A stretch of 10,113 nucleotides of DNA from Planctomycetaceae bacterium. Its GTDB lineage: Bacteria > Planctomycetota > Planctomycetia > Pirellulales > Pirellulaceae. Both the position numbers and the translations under genes were made by a program. Below are positions 1 through 5,242 of this stretch, piece after piece (the first letter of the stretch is position 1; each line of letters starts with the position of its first letter). The stretch lies in contig SXHS01000223.1 in the NCBI GenBank assembly GCA_005773145.1, positions 1 through 10,113 on the forward strand, given 5' to 3'. The notes under the pieces are model-generated. The model did not search any database. It was not told where the DNA came from and saw nothing but the letters and a program-made list of their open reading frames with translations.

Positions 1-809
1 ATCTCGCCCGCGTAATGATCGGATCCCGATCCGTGTGGCTGCCCCGAGACGTTGTAACCCGAATCAAACAGCCCTTCGGTGATAAACGACCACTGAACGG
101 TAACGTCGGTTGAATTCCAGGTCGCCAACGTCTCGTCCGTACCCCATGAGACGGACACATGGTCCACGATGATGTCGGAGGAATCGCGGATGACAAAGGG
201 AATCATATGTCGCTCTGCAATGTCCCCCGGGCGGAATCGCAAGTAACGAATGATCACATCATGTGTGTCGTGCACGACGAAGTCGTATCCCTTAAGCGTG
301 ATGCCATCGCCGGGGGCCGTCTGTCCCGCGATGGTTAAATAGGGATTCGAAATACCGTACCACCCGGTCATTTCAATGGTGCCGCTCACGTCAAACACGA
401 TCGTGCGAGGGCCGCTGGCCGAGTCGATGCCGTGACGTAACGAACCGGATCCCGAATCGTTCAGGTTCGTCACGTGATAGACATCTCCCCCGCGCCCCCC
501 CACGGCTTCCGCCCCCAGACCCTCCGCGCCGATGAATGCCAGGGGATTCTGGGACATGGCCAGCATCTGAGGGGACTCTTGTGGGTCGGGCCCAGACCCG
601 CCGTCGCCACCGTCCCCCGCGCCATCCCCACCACCGCCACCACCATCGCCTCCGTCCCCCATGGGGGTCGCGCTCATCAACACACGATCCTCTAGACGGG
701 CCAGATCCAGGTTGATCGAGGCCGGCTGTGGGGTCTGGCTACCAGCCGCCCATTGAGCAGCGGCGACCCGCCTCACTTGTGCGGTGAGATCGTCGAAAAG
801 TTTCATCAT
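1..809 (-). CDS. Secreted pectate lyase-like protein (polysaccharide lyase family 1 type), 3'-truncated by the window edge
   Basis: 269 codons are visible and the C-terminus lies beyond position 1. Residues 39-47 read LEDRVLMSA, a variant of the LEPRxLLSA motif found near the N-terminus of many planctomycete secreted or surface proteins. A flexible Gly/Asp linker follows (about 51-71). From about residue 94 the pattern is that of bacterial pectate lyases of the parallel beta-helix type: GGRGGDVYHVTNLNDSGSGS (104-123), TIVFDVSGTI (136-145), TIAGQTAPGDGITLKG (159-174), VIIRYLRFRPGD (185-196) and VDHVSVSWGTDE (215-226), the last holding acidic residues at the position of calcium ligands in the family. 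It should cleave pectin-like polysaccharide outside the cytoplasm. The start is one of two adjacent ATGs (809 or 806), and an in-frame TGA lies 15 bases upstream. No clear Shine-Dalgarno is present. The exact substrate cannot be told. Confidence 0.86.
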   Translation of the reverse strand, partial: MMKLFDDLTAQVRRVAAAQWAAGSQTPQPASINLDLARLEDRVLMSATPMGDGGDGGGGGGDGAGDGGDGGSGPDPQESPQMLAMSQNPLAFIGAEGLGAEAVGGRGGDVYHVTNLNDSGSGSLRHGIDSASGPRTIVFDVSGTIEMTGWYGISNPYLTIAGQTAPGDGITLKGYDFVVHDTHDVIIRYLRFRPGDIAERHMIPFVIRDSSDIIVDHVSVSWGTDETLATWNSTDVTVQWSFITEGLFDSGYNVSGQPHGSGSDHYAGE

Positions 810-823
810 GATGTAACCAGCTC

Positions 824-851
824 GTCAAAGGTGAAGAGTCAAAGGTCAAAG
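824..851. repeat. Four tandem heptamers, GTCAAAG type
   Basis: GTCAAAG occurs at 824-830, 838-844 and 845-851. The slot between the first and second copy (831-837, GTGAAGA) is a degenerate unit, so the block is four 7-base units in perfect phase. On the coding strand of the lyase the unit reads CTTTGAC and lies 15-42 bases before the ATG. It may be a regulator-binding site or simple tandem duplication; each unit contains a -35-like TTGAC. Confidence 0.6.
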
Positions 852-987
852 AGGCTTTGCCGGAATCGGCGGCCTGATATGCTGCGAACTGAAGGAAAAC
901 AATAATCAAGAAGAGAACCGGACTAAGACAAGAGTGCATTGAAATTCGGACTGTCTTAAGGATAGCTTAATAACTCGAGCAGCGCCG

Positions 988-1027
988 CCGCACGGCCGGT
1001 CCTAGGCGTTTCAAGGGCGCCGTGCGG
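988..1027. repeat. Inverted repeat, 9-bp stem, possible transcript end of the DUF309 gene
   Basis: CCGCACGGC (988-996) pairs perfectly with GCCGTGCGG (1019-1027) around a 22-base loop, and a G-U pair extends it. It lies about 150 bases beyond the stop of the minus-strand DUF309 gene. There is no T-run after it, so it is not a canonical intrinsic terminator. Confidence 0.4.
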
Positions 1028-1111
1028 TCCTATATTACGGTGTTTTCCGCACGTGATAGCAGCACGTTGCCCAGAATCAACAGGCGATCCACGATGCCGT
1101 TGCCAAGTTAA

Positions 1112-1140
1112 CACAGCGTGGCAACTGCACAGCGTGGCAA
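1112..1140. repeat. 13-base direct repeat CACAGCGTGGCAA
   Basis: Two identical copies, 1112-1124 and 1128-1140, are offset by 16 bases. The first copy also contributes TGGCAA to a 7-bp inverted repeat (GTTGCCA 1099-1105, TGGCAAC 1119-1125). The location is just beyond the DUF309 stop codon on the minus strand. Function unknown. Confidence 0.5.
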
Positions 1141-1176
1141 GCCTCCCCATTATCACGGGGCGCCGTCGTGCCAATA

Positions 1177-1575
1177 CTACGACGTGAGATGGATTTCCGG
1201 AATTCTCTCGACGTCCAGTTGAATGGGACCTTCGGGAAGCGGCTCGACCAAAAGCTCCGAGCAGCACGAGTCCATATCCCGCAGCAACTTATCCACATCC
1301 AGGCCCATCGTCAGCGGTCGATAGGGTTCCAAATACCGGCGGCTGCTGTCGTAGAGCTTCCGAGCCCCGCGGCTATTTCCGTTGCCGAAATGGTGAAGGC
1401 AGACAGCAACCTGGATCAGCCCCTGATAAAACTGACGCAGCGGGCCCTGATAGTCGGCCCACAATTCCTCCCAAACCTCATGTGCCTCAAAAAAATCACA
1501 CGTGTTGAAGTGCTCGATCCCACACAGGTAACGTGGGTCGTAGGTCGACTCCGCGGGGTTCTCCATCATCTCCAT
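1177..1575 (-). CDS. DUF309 domain-containing protein
   Basis: 132 residues. The core matches the DUF309 family: FFEAHEVWEELW (28-39), GPLRQFYQGLIQ (44-55), then VCLHH with a GN..GA pattern (59-71). The family forms small all-helical bundles; its biochemical role is not established, and the conserved Glu, His and Trp residues suggest a binding or catalytic pocket (inference). Three in-frame ATGs at 1575, 1569 and 1566 could each serve as the start, and none has a good Shine-Dalgarno. The longest is given, and the choice changes only three residues. No signal peptide or membrane segment is seen. The gene is transcribed divergently from nth, and nothing in the sequence ties its job to DNA repair. 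Confidence 0.88.
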   Translation of the reverse strand: MEMMENPAESTYDPRYLCGIEHFNTCDFFEAHEVWEELWADYQGPLRQFYQGLIQVAVCLHHFGNGNSRGARKLYDSSRRYLEPYRPLTMGLDVDKLLRDMDSCCSELLVEPLPEGPIQLDVERIPEIHLTS

Positions 1576-1667
1576 CCCACTTTACGGTTTGCCGATCGCT
1601 CACCGATTCCTAAGCCCTCCGCCAACACCTTGGATCAAACGTGGCGGGCCTACCTCGCGGACTCGTC

Positions 1668-1687
1668 GGGTTACGTTAGACTAACCC
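1668..1687. repeat. Inverted repeat between DUF309 gene and nth
   Basis: GGGTTA (1668-1673) and TAACCC (1682-1687) are perfect inverted repeats around 8 bases. Overlapping it is a second palindrome, GTTAG-A-CTAAC (1675-1685). It lies in the divergent promoter region, about 110 bases before the nth start, where an operator could act on either gene. No matching regulator is known to me. Confidence 0.35.
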
Positions 1688-1795
1688 AATCCGCGTGCGG
1701 CGGCCAGGAGACGGGCTCGGGACCACTCCGCAACCCATTCGACCGGCCCACTCGGCGGGTTGACGTCCTTCATGCCGCTGAGGCACAATGGCCTC

Positions 1796-2440
1796 ATGGC
1801 TCTGGAACCTCAAGTGAAGCAACATGCTACGGGCATCATCCGCCGATTGAATCGGACGTACCCCGAGGTGGAGTGCGCTCTGGCCTATCAAACCCCCTTG
1901 CAATTGCTGGTGGCTACCATCCTGTCGGCCCAGTGCACGGATGAGCGAGTCAACATGGTCACGCGCGATCTATTCAAGAAGCACCCCACCGCCAGCGACC
2001 TGGCAGCGCTCTCCCAAGCCGAAATGGAAAGACTCATCAAGAGCACCGGCTTTTTTCGCAATAAGGCCAAGAACATCCGCGCATGTTGCGAAACCCTCGT
2101 GCGGCACCACGGTGGGGACGTCCCACGTGACCTGGATCAATTGGTGCAATTGCCGGGAGTCGGCCGAAAAACGGCCAACGTTGTCCTCGGGACTGCGTTT
2201 GGCATGGCCACCGGCGTCGTTGTGGATACCCACGTTTCCCGACTCAGTCAACGACTGGGAATGACCGTCCGGCAGGATCCAGTGCGAATCGAGCAAGATC
2301 TCATGGCCCAGGTGCCCCGGAAAGAATGGATCGGATTTTCGCATCGATTGATCCATCATGGCCGCCAAGTTTGCAAGGCCCGCCGGCCGCTGTGCGATCA
2401 GTGTTCGTTGGCCGACGTTTGCCCCAAGAGGGGCGTATAA
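1796..2440 (+). CDS. nth: Endonuclease III (DNA glycosylase / AP lyase)
   Basis: The enzyme removes oxidised pyrimidines from DNA and nicks the resulting abasic site, the first step of base excision repair. From the ATG at 1796 the protein has 214 residues, close to the 211 of E. coli Nth. LLVATILSAQCTDERVN (37-53) is the typical N-terminal helix region. The helix-hairpin-helix is LPGVGRKTANVV (119-130) with catalytic Lys125, and the catalytic Asp144 sits in VDTHVSR. The [4Fe-4S] cluster motif C-X6-C-X2-C-X5-C is complete at Cys193, 200, 203 and 209. In-frame starts at 1760 (TTG) and 1772 (ATG) would add 12 or 8 residues unlike the family, so 1796 is preferred. dcd follows after 17 bases on the same strand, so the two are probably co-transcribed. 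Confidence 0.97.
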   Translation: MALEPQVKQHATGIIRRLNRTYPEVECALAYQTPLQLLVATILSAQCTDERVNMVTRDLFKKHPTASDLAALSQAEMERLIKSTGFFRNKAKNIRACCETLVRHHGGDVPRDLDQLVQLPGVGRKTANVVLGTAFGMATGVVVDTHVSRLSQRLGMTVRQDPVRIEQDLMAQVPRKEWIGFSHRLIHHGRQVCKARRPLCDQCSLADVCPKRGV

Positions 2441-2457
2441 ACCAAGAGGATATCGGC

Positions 2458-3030
2458 ATGATATTGTCTGGCGAAGAGATTCGCGCGCGGTTGGGGCGGG
2501 ATATTGTTATCAAGCCATTTGACGAGAAACGCCTGAACCCCAACAGCTACAACCTCAGCCTGCACAACGAAATCCTCACCTACGAGGAAGTTGTGTTGGA
2601 CATGCGAAAGAAAAATCGCGTGCGTCGCCTGGTGATTCCGGAAGAAGGGTTGATTCTACAGCCACATCAGCTGTACCTAGGGCGCACCGTCGAGCATACG
2701 GAGACCCACAATTGCGTGCCGATGATCGAGGGTCGGTCATCCGTGGGCCGCTTGGGGCTGTTTGTGCATGTTACGGCTGGCTTTGGAGACGCCGGCTTCT
2801 GTGGCTTCTGGACCCTGGAAATGTTTGCCGTGCAGCCGATCCGCATTTACCCCTGGATTGAGATTTGCCAAATTCTCTACCACCGCATCGACGGCGCCGT
2901 CACCGAGTATTGCAGCGACAAGTATCAAAACAGCCGCGACATTCAGCCCAGTTTATTATTTCGCGAACTCAACCCGGAAGCAGAACACGAGGCCCACGAT
3001 CTTCAACAGCGGCTGCCGTTTGAGTTCTAA
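2458..3030 (+). CDS. dcd: dCTP deaminase (possibly bifunctional dCTP deaminase / dUTPase)
   Basis: It deaminates dCTP to dUTP, feeding dTMP synthesis; bifunctional relatives go on to dUMP. The 190 residues match the usual length of the trimeric enzymes (about 190-204). The family signature is EGRSSVGRLGLFVHVTAGFG (91-110), followed by TLEMFAVQP (119-127), in which Glu121 aligns with the catalytic Glu of E. coli Dcd (Glu138). The C-terminal KYQNSRDIQPS (155-165) fits the nucleotide-covering tail. The GFGDAGFCG and PWIEICQ stretches differ from E. coli Dcd and look more like the Dcd-like enzymes of other phyla, so mono- or bifunctional activity cannot be decided here. The ATG at 2458 has a good AGAGGA site (2445-2450) 7 bases ahead. 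It follows nth in an apparent operon. Confidence 0.94.
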   Translation: MILSGEEIRARLGRDIVIKPFDEKRLNPNSYNLSLHNEILTYEEVVLDMRKKNRVRRLVIPEEGLILQPHQLYLGRTVEHTETHNCVPMIEGRSSVGRLGLFVHVTAGFGDAGFCGFWTLEMFAVQPIRIYPWIEICQILYHRIDGAVTEYCSDKYQNSRDIQPSLLFRELNPEAEHEAHDLQQRLPFEF

Positions 3031-3080
3031 TGCGTCGCCACAGTTGATCACCTTGATCGTGCCACGCACGTCAGCCTCCG

Positions 3081-3095
3081 GGCCCCGTGGGGGCC
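3081..3095. terminator. GC-rich hairpin between convergent dcd and nfo
   Basis: GGCCCC (3081-3086) pairs with GGGGCC (3090-3095) around a GTG loop. It lies 50 bases beyond the dcd stop, between convergent genes, where a bidirectional terminator is expected. No T-run follows on either strand, so termination is inferred from position and stem strength only. Confidence 0.35.
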
Positions 3096-3096
3096 A

Positions 3097-3143
3097 CACA
3101 GGCTGGAACCCTATGCCACTTGCCCACAGGCAGGATGCCTGTG
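3097..3143. repeat. Pair of short palindromes, probable dispersed planctomycete-type intergenic repeat
   Basis: CACAGGC-AGGAT-GCCTGTG (3125-3143) is a perfect 7-bp palindrome. A degraded partner, CACAGGC-TGGAA-CCCTATG (3097-3115), lies just before it with the same layout; its right arm has lost pairing. I recall similar paired palindromes (CACAGGC, TGGAA or AGGAT, GCCTGTG) in intergenic regions of planctomycete and verrucomicrobial genomes. The last unit ends 8 bases before the nfo stop codon. It could act as a transcription-end hairpin for the convergent genes. Confidence 0.6.
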
Positions 3144-3151
3144 CCGCTCCA

Positions 3152-4009
3152 TCAACTCGCAATAAGGCCACGCAGGACACGTAGATTCACAACATCCCAG
3201 GGCGTGCGACGGTGTAGACCCTTGGCCGTTTCCAAAATCATGGGGATGCGGCGAAATCGCCGATCATTGAGGAGTAGCCGGAACGGCTCGAGGCCCAATT
3301 GGCCGCGACCGATATGCTCGTGTCGGTCCACCCGCGATCCCAACGCCTTCAGGCTGTCGTTCACGTGAAAAGCCTCAATGCGGCGGGTGCCAATCAGCCG
3401 GTTCCATTCACGCATGGTGGCCTTATAGTCGGCCTCGGGGGCCAGCGGATATCCAGCGGCAAATACATGGCAGGTGTCAAAACAGACCCCCAGTCGCTCG
3501 GGGTCGCGGACGCCGTCCAAAATGGTGGCTAATTGCTCAAATCGCCAGCCCAGACAACTTCCCTGGCCGGCCGTCGTCTCCAACAGGCAGCGGCAGGAGA
3601 AACCCCGGGTTTGTGCATGTGTTTCGTTTACCGCTTTGATCACTTGCTTCAGTCCAGCCAACTCCGAACCGCTTGTGAAGGCCCCGGGATGTACGACGAG
3701 ATGGCTCAACCCCAGCTGCTCCGCTCGGCGCAATTCCACCACAAAGGCCTCTAGGGACTTTTTCCAGAGTGCCGGGACCGGGGAGGCCAGATTGATGAGA
3801 TAGGAAGTGTGGGCGATGGCCGGCCCCAGCCGGGCTTCGCGCTTGGCGGCGGCAAACCGTTCAGCCTCCTGCACGCCAATCGGCTTGGCGGCCCATTGGT
3901 TGTTGTTTTTCGTGAACAGCTGCACGCAATCACAGCCGCAACGGTGAGCTTCAATCACCGCGTTTTCGAAACCACCGGCAATCGACATGTGGGCGCCGAG
4001 AATGGCCAT
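3152..4009 (-). CDS. nfo: Endonuclease IV (AP endonuclease, zinc-dependent)
   Basis: It cuts DNA 5' to abasic sites and trims blocked 3' ends in base excision repair. From the ATG at 4009 it is 285 residues, the same as E. coli Nfo. It begins MAILGAHMSIAGGF. All nine expected metal ligands of the TIM-barrel site are present: His67 (AHTSY), His107 (VVHPGA), Glu144 (LLETTAGQG), Asp178 and His181 (FDTCH), His215 (FHVND), Asp228 and His230 (DRHEH) and Glu260 (LETAKG, usually LETPKG). An in-frame ATG at 4057 would add 16 residues that do not fit the family, and GGAGGG at 4013-4018 supports the 4009 start. It converges on dcd, so AP-site processing is encoded beside the glycosylase gene nth. Confidence 0.97.
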   Translation of the reverse strand: MAILGAHMSIAGGFENAVIEAHRCGCDCVQLFTKNNNQWAAKPIGVQEAERFAAAKREARLGPAIAHTSYLINLASPVPALWKKSLEAFVVELRRAEQLGLSHLVVHPGAFTSGSELAGLKQVIKAVNETHAQTRGFSCRCLLETTAGQGSCLGWRFEQLATILDGVRDPERLGVCFDTCHVFAAGYPLAPEADYKATMREWNRLIGTRRIEAFHVNDSLKALGSRVDRHEHIGRGQLGLEPFRLLLNDRRFRRIPMILETAKGLHRRTPWDVVNLRVLRGLIAS

Positions 4010-4119
4010 GGACCCTCCAGGTTCACGGCCGAACGGCGAGCCGTCAAGACCAGCCAAAAAGAACGCTTGCTAGGTGAGGGGTCGAAGGAGTAGACTCAGC
4101 GTTAGGGGGGAATGAATGG

Positions 4120-4608
4120 ATGATAATTTCCTGGATCGTCCGTAGTCTCGTGGGGGTCGCTTTGCTGGCAGCTGCGGCGTTGGCGATCGCCATGGTCCGC
4201 AAGAGCCGCCACCAGTCCCTGTTGCGATCCGCCCGGGCCAGTTTCCAACTGCGTCGGGAATGGCTGGAAGCCGATTTTCTGACCCGTGCTTCCGCACGGG
4301 GCCTCCCCCGCGGGCTGCGCTGGTCCGATTGCCAATTTGAAGACGCGGTGGTATTCGCTCGCGACCGACGCAGCCGGCAATTGCGGGCCCTGATCGCCGT
4401 GACCATCCGATTCGAGGCCATCGACGGAGGGGGCATGGAGGAGGTCGAGGCCGTCAGCATGCCGCGTGCGGCAACGGCCGTGTTTTTCTATGACGGGAAG
4501 AGCTGGAGTACAGACGGCAAGGCCATCTTCAACCTCAACCCGGCCGAGACCATGCGACATTACGAACATGAGCTTGAGCCGGTGTCCGACGCATCGCTTG
4601 CCGATTGA
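4120..4608 (+). CDS. Small membrane-anchored protein of unknown function
   Basis: 162 residues that I cannot place in a known family. Residues 4-25 are a single hydrophobic segment (IVRSLVGVALLAAAALAIAM), followed at once by Arg27, Lys28 and Arg30, so the protein is likely anchored by its N-terminus with the rest on one side of the membrane. The positive cluster after the segment suggests a cytoplasmic C-terminal part. The soluble part has PRGLRW (63-68), a beta-rich stretch RALIAVTIRFEAIDGG (89-104), MEEVEAV (106-112) and TAVFFYDGKSWSTDGKAIFN (119-138). GGGGGG at 4105-4110, 9 bases before ATG 4120, is a plausible ribosome site. The frame is open throughout with codon use like its neighbours. 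It is divergent from nfo and convergent with nrdR. Confidence 0.75.
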   Translation: MIISWIVRSLVGVALLAAAALAIAMVRKSRHQSLLRSARASFQLRREWLEADFLTRASARGLPRGLRWSDCQFEDAVVFARDRRSRQLRALIAVTIRFEAIDGGGMEEVEAVSMPRAATAVFFYDGKSWSTDGKAIFNLNPAETMRHYEHELEPVSDASLAD

Positions 4609-4625
4609 GTGCGGTGGCACCCGTA

Positions 4626-4673
4626 TGTGTGGGCTTGTGTGTGGGCTTGTGTGTGGGCTTGTGTGTGGGCTTG
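4626..4673. repeat. 12-bp tandem repeat, four perfect copies
   Basis: TGTGTGGGCTTG is repeated four times without error (4626-4637, 4638-4649, 4650-4661, 4662-4673). It lies 17 bases after the stop of the unknown membrane protein gene, between convergent genes. Each unit keeps GTGGGC, which also starts the hairpin that follows at 4681, so the array may have grown from that sequence. The lack of mutations between copies points to recent expansion or slippage. Confidence 0.9.
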
Positions 4674-4674
4674 G

Positions 4675-4739
4675 CGAGCGGTGGGCGTCAGCCCACTGTT
4701 TCGGCTCGTCAGCCCGCTGTCAACGATTCACGGGCTGAC
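4675..4739. terminator. Nested hairpins between convergent genes, overlapping the nrdR stop
   Basis: GTGGGC-GTCA-GCCCAC (4681-4696) is a perfect 6-bp hairpin, enclosed by CGAGC (4675-4679) and GCTCG (4704-4708). Next, GTCAGCCCG (4708-4716) pairs perfectly over 9 bp with CGGGCTGAC (4731-4739) around 14 bases that include the nrdR stop codon (4728-4730). A bidirectional transcription end is the likeliest role. No T-run is present, so this is not a textbook intrinsic terminator. Confidence 0.45.
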
Positions 4740-5204
4740 ATTGGGCCGGGGAGCGTCTTTTAGCATCGGACGAAGTTCGTCCACAAAATCCTGCACATCC
4801 TGAAATTGCCGATAGACGCTGGCGAATCGCACGTAGGCGACCTGATCCAACGTTCGCAGCTCGTCCATAACGATTTCCCCTAATTGATCCGTGGGGACTT
4901 CGGCCTCAAACGACTCGTAGATCTTGTGCAGCACGGCCGTGATCACCGCCTGAATCTGCACGCCGCTTACGGGCCGCTTCCAGCAGGCTTTCTCCAGTCC
5001 CCGTCTCAGTTTGTCCGGATCAAAGGGCTCACGGACACCGTCCTTTTTTAATACTTTGAACTCGATCCCCTCATAGCGTTCGTAGGTGGTATAGCGGCGA
5101 CGGCACGCCACGCATTCCCTGCGGCGCCGAATGGTAATCCCCTCCTGCAGCGATCGGGAATCGATAACTCGGTCGTTGTCCGCGTGGCAATAGGGGCACT
5201 TCAT
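4728..5204 (-). CDS. nrdR: Transcriptional repressor NrdR
   Basis: NrdR represses ribonucleotide reductase genes, sensing ATP/dATP through an ATP-cone domain. From the ATG at 5204 it has 158 residues (E. coli 149) and opens MKCPYC. The zinc ribbon is complete: Cys3, Cys6, Cys31 and Cys34, with the basic stretch IRRRREC typical of its DNA-binding region. The ATP-cone follows (about 46-136), beginning FKVLKKDGVREPFDPDKL. An upstream in-frame ATG at 5258 would overlap the end of rpoN and add 18 unmatched residues, so it was rejected. The gene starts 38 bases after the rpoN stop on the same strand and may be read from the same transcript. No NrdR-box pair was recognised in the window, so its targets probably lie elsewhere. 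Confidence 0.98.
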   Translation of the reverse strand: MKCPYCHADNDRVIDSRSLQEGITIRRRRECVACRRRYTTYERYEGIEFKVLKKDGVREPFDPDKLRRGLEKACWKRPVSGVQIQAVITAVLHKIYESFEAEVPTDQLGEIVMDELRTLDQVAYVRFASVYRQFQDVQDFVDELRPMLKDAPRPNVSP

Positions 5205-5242
5205 GCGATTTTTCTTGACCGAGGGGGCGGCGCGGGGGTGAT

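Larger units (their letters stand above)
810..1176. other. Intergenic region (367 bases) with repeats but no convincing gene
   Basis: This stretch separates two minus-strand genes. It holds a block of four 7-base repeats next to the lyase start (824-851), a 9-bp inverted repeat (988-996 with 1019-1027), a 7-bp inverted repeat (1099-1105 with 1119-1125) and a 13-base direct repeat (1112-1124 and 1128-1140). It should contain the lyase promoter and the end of the DUF309 transcript. No clear -35/-10 pair was identified. Short open frames here have no recognisable protein features, apart from one with a hydrophobic N-terminus described under findings. Confidence 0.6.

Noticed and set aside
474..520. 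Apparent frameshift in the pectate lyase gene near the G-rich stretch at 480-505
   Set aside because: Counting the C-run on the plus strand exactly (seven C, 495-501) keeps GGRGGDVYHVTN in the same frame as the N-terminus, so the gene is intact.
1112..1140. Sigma-54 promoter suggested by TGGCAAC at 1119
   Set aside because: GG and GC are spaced correctly but the -12 part is CAGC instead of TTGC, and it points away from any nearby plus-strand gene.
1760..1795. Longer N-terminus for endonuclease III starting at TTG 1760 or ATG 1772
   Set aside because: The extra residues have no counterpart in Nth proteins, and the ATG at 1796 gives the usual family length.
1168..1944. 258-codon plus-strand frame across the DUF309 gene
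   Set aside because: It lies antisense to the DUF309 gene and overlaps nth; its translation has no recognisable domain, while the other frames match known families.
4626..4673. CRISPR-like array
   Set aside because: The 12-base units are directly abutting with no spacers, so it is a simple tandem repeat.
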